DNA from: an uncultured Erysipelotrichaceae bacterium
GTDB taxonomy: Bacteria > Bacillota_I > Bacilli_A > RF39 > UBA660
NCBI GenBank assembly: GCA_902795845.1
Contig: CADBMU010000084.1
Coordinates: forward strand, 1-8,758
Reading direction: 5' to 3'
Length of the DNA stretch: 8,758 nt
Below, piece after piece: positions 5,427 to 8,758 of the stretch; position 1 is the first letter of the stretch; each line of letters starts with the position of its first letter. A program made the position numbers and the translations under genes. The notes below the pieces were generated by a model. It saw nothing but the letters and a program-made list of their open reading frames with translations. It was not told the DNA's origin and did not search any database.

Positions 5427-5723
5427 ATGATTAAAGTATATAGAGAACAAAATAAAATAATCATTAAAGGTCATGCTGATTATGATGATTATGGAAAAGA
5501 TATAGTTTGTGCGAGTGTATCTTCAATAGTTATAACTACAGTAAATGCAATATTAGAAATTGATAGAGATGCTGTAATATATAAAGAAGAAAAAGATATT
5601 TTAACTATAGAATTATTAAAACAAGATGAGATAATTATAAAACTTATAAACAATATGATTAATTTATTAAAAGAATTGAGTAATAATTATCCTAAAAATA
5701 TTAAAGTAAGAGAGGATGAATAA
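5427..5723 (+). CDS. prp: Ribosomal processing cysteine protease Prp (YsxB family)
   Basis: A 98-residue cysteine protease. The family signature GHADYDDYGKDIVCASVS places the catalytic pair at His16 and Cys28, both present. In Staphylococcus aureus Prp cleaves a short N-terminal extension from L27 before or during 50S assembly, and here the next gene encodes an L27 with such an extension. The gene begins two bases after the rplU stop with no good ribosome-binding site, so translation is likely coupled to L21, which keeps the protease well below the level of the ribosomal proteins. It ends two bases before the rpmA start. Confidence 0.96.
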   Translation: MIKVYREQNKIIIKGHADYDDYGKDIVCASVSSIVITTVNAILEIDRDAVIYKEEKDILTIELLKQDEIIIKLINNMINLLKELSNNYPKNIKVREDE

Positions 5724-5725
5724 AT

Positions 5726-6010
5726 ATGAAGAATATGTTACTTAACATCCAATTATTTGCTCACGTTAAAGCTCAAGGTTCTACACGTAATGGTAGAGAT
5801 TCAGCTGGACGTAGATTAGGTGCTAAAGCAGCTGACGGACAATTTGTTAGTGCTGGTTCTATTTTATATCGTCAAAGAGGAACAAAAATTTATCCTGGAA
5901 CAAATGTTGGAATGGGAAAAGATCATACATTATTTGCTAAAATCGATGGAGTTGTTAAATTCGAAAGATTAGGCAGAGATAAAAAGAAAGTAAGCGTTTA
6001 CGAAGCATAG
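5726..6010 (+). CDS. rpmA: 50S ribosomal protein L27 with Prp-cleaved N-terminal extension
   Basis: A 94-residue precursor. The mature part begins AHVKAQGSTRNGRDS and continues with the invariant RLGAK, ADGQFV, GSILYRQRGTKIYPG and DHTLFAKIDGVVKFE segments. The first 11 residues (ending LNIQLF) match the Firmicute Prp recognition sequence seen as LNLQFF in staphylococci; cleavage is predicted between Phe11 and Ala12. After trimming, the basic N-terminal arm can reach the peptidyl-transferase centre. A start at Met4 (5735) is possible, but AGAGG (5711-5715) lies 10 bases from the ATG at 5726 and 19 from the other, so the longer form is preferred. A terminator overlaps its stop. In Bacillus spo0B and obg follow; here neither does. 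Confidence 0.98.
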   Translation: MKNMLLNIQLFAHVKAQGSTRNGRDSAGRRLGAKAADGQFVSAGSILYRQRGTKIYPGTNVGMGKDHTLFAKIDGVVKFERLGRDKKKVSVYEA

Positions 6011-6024
6011 TAAATGCTTTTTTT
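6003..6024 (+). terminator. Rho-independent terminator of rplU-prp-rpmA
   Basis: AAGCAT (6003-6008) pairs with ATGCTT (6014-6019) across a 5-nt loop and runs into a T tract (6018-6024). The TAG stop of rpmA (6008-6010) is inside the hairpin. It closes the ribosomal unit before the synteny break. Confidence 0.75.
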
Positions 6025-6042
6025 ATTTAAAGATGTGATTCA

Positions 6043-6081
6043 GTAAACAAATTATATATAAGAATAATATAACAAGTTTAC
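6043..6081. repeat. GTAAAC/GTTTAC inverted repeat upstream of the ligase promoter
   Basis: GTAAAC (6043-6048) and GTTTAC (6076-6081) are exact inverted 6-mers 27 nt apart, ending six bases before the -35 box of the next promoter. This could be a split activator or repressor site. The arms are short, so chance occurrence is quite possible. Confidence 0.25.
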
Positions 6082-6087
6082 GTAGAA

Positions 6088-6116
6088 TTGACATTTATCT
6101 AGAAAAGTGATATAAT
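6088..6116 (+). promoter_or_regulatory. Perfect-consensus sigmaA promoter of the acyl-CoA-ligase-like gene
   Basis: TTGACA (6088-6093), a 17-nt spacer and TATAAT (6111-6116) match the vegetative consensus exactly. The expected start is near 6123, giving a leader of about 18 nt with the GAGGGGG ribosome-binding site (6129-6135) five bases before the ATG. Such a promoter predicts strong constitutive expression unless a repressor intervenes. Confidence 0.9.
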
Positions 6117-6140
6117 TATTGCAACATTGAGGGGGATAAT

Positions 6141-7961
6141 ATGACTAAAGAAGAATTATTGAAAGCAAAAAAGGATATGTTAACATTAAAAAAATTAAAG
6201 TTAAGTGGTTATCCAACAATAGATAAACCATGGATGGTTAATTATAATCAAAATGAACTGGGGAAAAAAATACCCAAAAGAACTGTTTATCAAGAGGTTT
6301 ATAATAATAATATTTCATTTCCAAATGATTTGGCACTGGAATTTTTTGGAAATAAAATAAACTATTCAACATTTTTTAAAAATATTGATGCAACATCAAA
6401 GGCATTCCAAGAGTATGGAATAAAAAAGGGAGATTTTGTTACAATTTGTGCAGCCGGTGTTCCAGAAACTGTTTATTCATTTTATGCTTTATCTAAATTA
6501 GGAGCAGTAGCTAATATGATAGCTCCACATTTTGAAAAAAAAGATTTAATAGCAAGAATTAGTGATTGTGAAAGTAATACTTTAATAATAATGGATGAGT
6601 TCTATCCTGAATTAAAAGAAGCAATTAAAAATTCAAGAATAAAAAATATAGTTATTCTTCCAACTTTAAATTCTTCAATATTAAAATTTGTTTCTAAAAC
6701 ATATAAAATTGATAAGCATAGTAATGAATTATATTGGAATCAATTTATCAAAGATGGAAAAAATCGTGAAGAAAGTCAAGTTATTACATATGAGAAAGAT
6801 TTGCCATTAACAATGGTATATTCAAGTGGAACAACAGGTGCTTCTAAAGGAATATTACTATCAAATGATAGTTTTCAAAATTCAATTCAATCATATCCAG
6901 CATCTGGTGTTGATATTTCAAGAGGTCAAAAATTTTATCAAATTATACCGCCTTGGTATTCGACGGGGCTAAGTACTTCAATACATTTGCCATTATCTTA
7001 TGGTACATCAGTATTTATGGATCCGAGATTTGAAAGAGATGTTTTTGTAAAAAATATTGTTAAAGCAAAACCTAATTATTGTGTTGCTCCAACAAGCATG
7101 TATGAAGGATTTTTAGATGAAAAATTAGTAAAAAATACGGATTTATCATTTTTTAATTATCCTTTTGAGGGTGGAGAACCATTAAGTGATGAAGTTGCTA
7201 TTAAAATAGAAGAAGTATTTAAACATCATGGGAGTGATGCGAAATTAAGAGTTGCATATGGCCAATGTGAATGTGGAGCTGCAATAACAACACAAACTCA
7301 AAAGGCTGAAAGTACTAGAGGGTCTGTTGGTATACCTTTGCCTGGAATTACAATTGGTGTTTTTGATGATAATTTTAATGAACTACCTTATTATGAAAGA
7401 GGCCAAATTTTAGCAAATACTCCATGCAGTATGCTAGGGTATTACAAAAATGAAAAAGCTACAAAAGAATATTTTCATATTGATAAAAATGGTATAAAAT
7501 GGAATTGTACAGGAGATATCGGATATATTGATGAAAAAGGTAATTTATTTGTTCAAGGTAGAGCATCTGATTATTCAATAATAAATGGAGAAAAAATTTA
7601 TAATTTTGACATAGAAAAAATAATAATGGAATTACCAGAAATTAAAATGTGTGATGTTTTAGAATTTGATAATAATGGAATAAAAGAATTAGCTGTACAT
7701 ATAATTTTTACTGAAGAACTTCAAAAACATATGGAAATAAATAAAATTCATTTAGAGGAACAATTGCATGATATTCAACTATACATTTATGAAAGAACTG
7801 CTAATAAGAACATGGTCCCATGTAGATTTAAGATTAGAGAATCCTTTCCATATGCTAAATCTGGTAAGAGAGATGTAGAAAAAATAAAGCAAGAAAAAGA
7901 TGGATTTGTTATTATAAATAAGATTATAACTAAAAATAAAGAAAAGAAATTATCTCGTTAA
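6141..7961 (+). CDS. AMP-forming acyl-CoA synthetase/ligase-like enzyme (ANL superfamily)
   Basis: A 606-residue adenylate-forming enzyme with no signal peptide or membrane segment, so cytoplasmic. The core motifs are in order: P-loop YSSGTTGASKG (227-237), YGQCE (373-377) at the A5 site, TGD with Asp459, the hinge GRASD (473-477), and the C-terminal lysine motif SGK (Lys576). Full motifs predict a working enzyme that makes an acyl-AMP and passes the acyl group to CoA or another thiol. The N-terminal 60 residues (KPWMVNYNQNE, KRTVYQEVYNNN) resemble the lead-in seen in acyl-CoA-synthetase-like proteins of gut Clostridia and relatives. The A5 motif has Cys where most acyl-CoA ligases have Thr. 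The substrate (fatty acid, aromatic acid or other carboxylate) cannot be assigned, and no carrier protein or transporter is in view. It has its own consensus promoter and terminator, occupies the place of spo0B/obg after rpmA, and is followed by a putative sensor kinase. Confidence 0.93.
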   Translation: MTKEELLKAKKDMLTLKKLKLSGYPTIDKPWMVNYNQNELGKKIPKRTVYQEVYNNNISFPNDLALEFFGNKINYSTFFKNIDATSKAFQEYGIKKGDFVTICAAGVPETVYSFYALSKLGAVANMIAPHFEKKDLIARISDCESNTLIIMDEFYPELKEAIKNSRIKNIVILPTLNSSILKFVSKTYKIDKHSNELYWNQFIKDGKNREESQVITYEKDLPLTMVYSSGTTGASKGILLSNDSFQNSIQSYPASGVDISRGQKFYQIIPPWYSTGLSTSIHLPLSYGTSVFMDPRFERDVFVKNIVKAKPNYCVAPTSMYEGFLDEKLVKNTDLSFFNYPFEGGEPLSDEVAIKIEEVFKHHGSDAKLRVAYGQCECGAAITTQTQKAESTRGSVGIPLPGITIGVFDDNFNELPYYERGQILANTPCSMLGYYKNEKATKEYFHIDKNGIKWNCTGDIGYIDEKGNLFVQGRASDYSIINGEKIYNFDIEKIIMELPEIKMCDVLEFDNNGIKELAVHIIFTEELQKHMEINKIHLEEQLHDIQLYIYERTANKNMVPCRFKIRESFPYAKSGKRDVEKIKQEKDGFVIINKIITKNKEKKLSR

Positions 7962-7975
7962 GAGGTAATTTTTTT
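7947..7975 (+). terminator. Rho-independent terminator of the ligase gene
   Basis: ATTATCTC (7949-7956) pairs with GAGGTAAT (7962-7969), with one T-G wobble and two further A-T pairs outside, across a GTTAA loop; T residues continue to 7975. The TAA stop of the ligase is in the loop. It should separate the ligase transcript from the following gene at least partly. Confidence 0.85.
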
Positions 7976-8047
7976 CACATAAAGACAAAAAAGTGCTGGA
8001 AATAAGATATTTATATGATAAAATACAGATAACAGGAGTGATGATTT

Positions 8048-8758
8048 ATGATTATATCAAATCTTACATGGTTAATAATTTTTAGTTTTGCATATATTGT
8101 TGCTTTGTCTTTTTTATATTTTTCAAAAACAAGATTAGATAATGGAGAGAATAGAATATATAAATATATTTTAATAGCAAACTTAATTGGATTAGTATTA
8201 CAATTTTTGTGCGATTTTGTATCATATAAATACAATATAATCCCTAATAGTATTAGTGACTTTTTACTACGATTATATTTATTATATTTTATTGTTTTCA
8301 TATCACTTCTAATTTTTTATTTAATTGAAATCTCATTTAAACATAAGAAGAGCGCTAATATAATAATTTTGATAGTTGATATATTGATTACAATTGTAAT
8401 ATTCTCATTTCCATATAATTTATATAGAGATGTTAGCCAAAGAATTTATTATACATACGGTCCAGCGGTTCAAACAGTTTTCTTTTCTTCCGAAATATTA
8501 AGTTTGGTTATATTTATAATTTTAATTATTAAAAGAAAAAATGCTGGATTAAACAAAAAGGTAATACCAATATGGACTTTTTTATTATTAGGACTGGGCG
8601 TTATGTTTATTCAAATGAAACATCCTGAATTAGTAATAACGACAGCTATGGAAAGTTTAATTTGCTGTTTAATGTACTTCACAATAGAAAACCCCGATAT
8701 GAAAATGTTAAACGAAATGACACTAGCAAAGAATCAAGCTGAAAAAGCAAATCGAGCA
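8048..8758 (+). CDS. Multi-pass membrane sensor protein, probably a histidine kinase N-terminus (partial)
   Basis: An open frame of 237 codons that continues past the window end. The ATG at 8048 is preferred because AGGAGTGAT (8034-8042) precedes it; the ATG at 8041 meets a stop after 14 codons. About six or seven membrane segments fill residues 1-210 (for example 7-25, 41-60, 73-98, 104-123, 140-162, 175-195). The cytoplasmic exit, NPDMKMLNEMTLAKNQAEKANRA at the extreme end, resembles the AEKANRAK linker that leads into the HisKA domain of many Firmicute hybrid histidine kinases, but the catalytic part is not in view, so a diguanylate cyclase or other output is possible. No clear -35 is visible; TATGAT (8014-8019) or TAAAAT (8019-8024) could be a -10. 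It lies 72 bp after the ligase terminator. Confidence 0.72.
   Translation, partial: MIISNLTWLIIFSFAYIVALSFLYFSKTRLDNGENRIYKYILIANLIGLVLQFLCDFVSYKYNIIPNSISDFLLRLYLLYFIVFISLLIFYLIEISFKHKKSANIIILIVDILITIVIFSFPYNLYRDVSQRIYYTYGPAVQTVFFSSEILSLVIFIILIIKRKNAGLNKKVIPIWTFLLLGLGVMFIQMKHPELVITTAMESLICCLMYFTIENPDMKMLNEMTLAKNQAEKANRA

Noticed and set aside
5181..5474. A 97-codon minus-strand open frame
   Set aside because: It lies antisense to rplU and the start of prp, both of which are certain; the frame is a low-complexity shadow with no ribosome-binding site of note.
1486..6010. Mycoplasma-type genetic code suggested by the AT-rich sequence
   Set aside because: TGA serves as a stop for several genes and Trp is encoded by TGG, so the standard bacterial code applies.
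8011..8301. A 96-codon minus-strand open frame
   Set aside because: It is antisense to the membrane sensor gene and its promoter region. The plus-strand frame has a ribosome-binding site and membrane-protein pattern, while this one has no family resemblance.
1..8758. Mobile element, CRISPR array, tRNA or rRNA
   Set aside because: I saw no transposase, long terminal inverted repeats, regularly spaced repeats, tRNA arms or rRNA sequence anywhere in the window.

Overview
The window is very AT-rich bacterial DNA with short intergenic gaps, overlapping genes and canonical Shine-Dalgarno sites. TGA is used as a stop (SPOR-like gene, mreC, spoIVFB) and TGG encodes Trp, so this is the standard bacterial code and not the Mycoplasma code. 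The ribosomal proteins (L21, Prp-processed L27, S20) and gene order point to a low-GC Firmicute (Bacillota), probably a small-genome member of the Bacilli or a related gut lineage. The species cannot be named from the sequence alone.

Layout. (1) Positions 1-1380, minus strand: rpsT (S20) with its own promoter, then an exported transglutaminase-like protein with a separate promoter and terminator. (2) Positions 1460-5009, plus strand: a tightly packed, partly overlapping run of a SPOR-like membrane protein, radC, mreC, an mreD-like gene, spoIVFA and spoIVFB. (3) Positions 4987-6024, plus strand: a near-consensus promoter inside the end of spoIVFB, a structured L21-type leader, then rplU, prp and rpmA and a terminator. 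(4) Positions 6088-8758, plus strand: a perfect-consensus promoter driving a 606-residue acyl-CoA-ligase-like adenylating enzyme and its terminator, then the 5' part of a multi-pass membrane protein that looks like the sensor end of a histidine kinase and runs off the window.

The main result is that regions 2 and 3 are a collinear, condensed version of the Bacillus subtilis block spoIIB-maf-radC-mreB-mreC-mreD-minC-minD-spoIVFA-spoIVFB-rplU-ysxB(prp)-rpmA-spo0B-obg. Here maf, mreB, minC, minD, spo0B and obg are absent from the block, while a small SPOR-like protein sits at the spoIIB position. The block joins envelope and sporulation functions (MreC/MreD scaffold; SpoIVFA/SpoIVFB, which in Bacillus activate pro-sigmaK in the mother cell) to ribosome assembly (L21, L27 and Prp, the protease that trims L27). 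Keeping SpoIVFB with intact zinc-protease residues, next to a SpoIVFA with the expected degenerate LytM fold, suggests a spore-former or a recent descendant of one.

After rpmA the conserved order stops. The ligase and putative sensor kinase look like an accessory insertion or rearrangement point. I saw no tRNA, rRNA, CRISPR array or insertion sequence.
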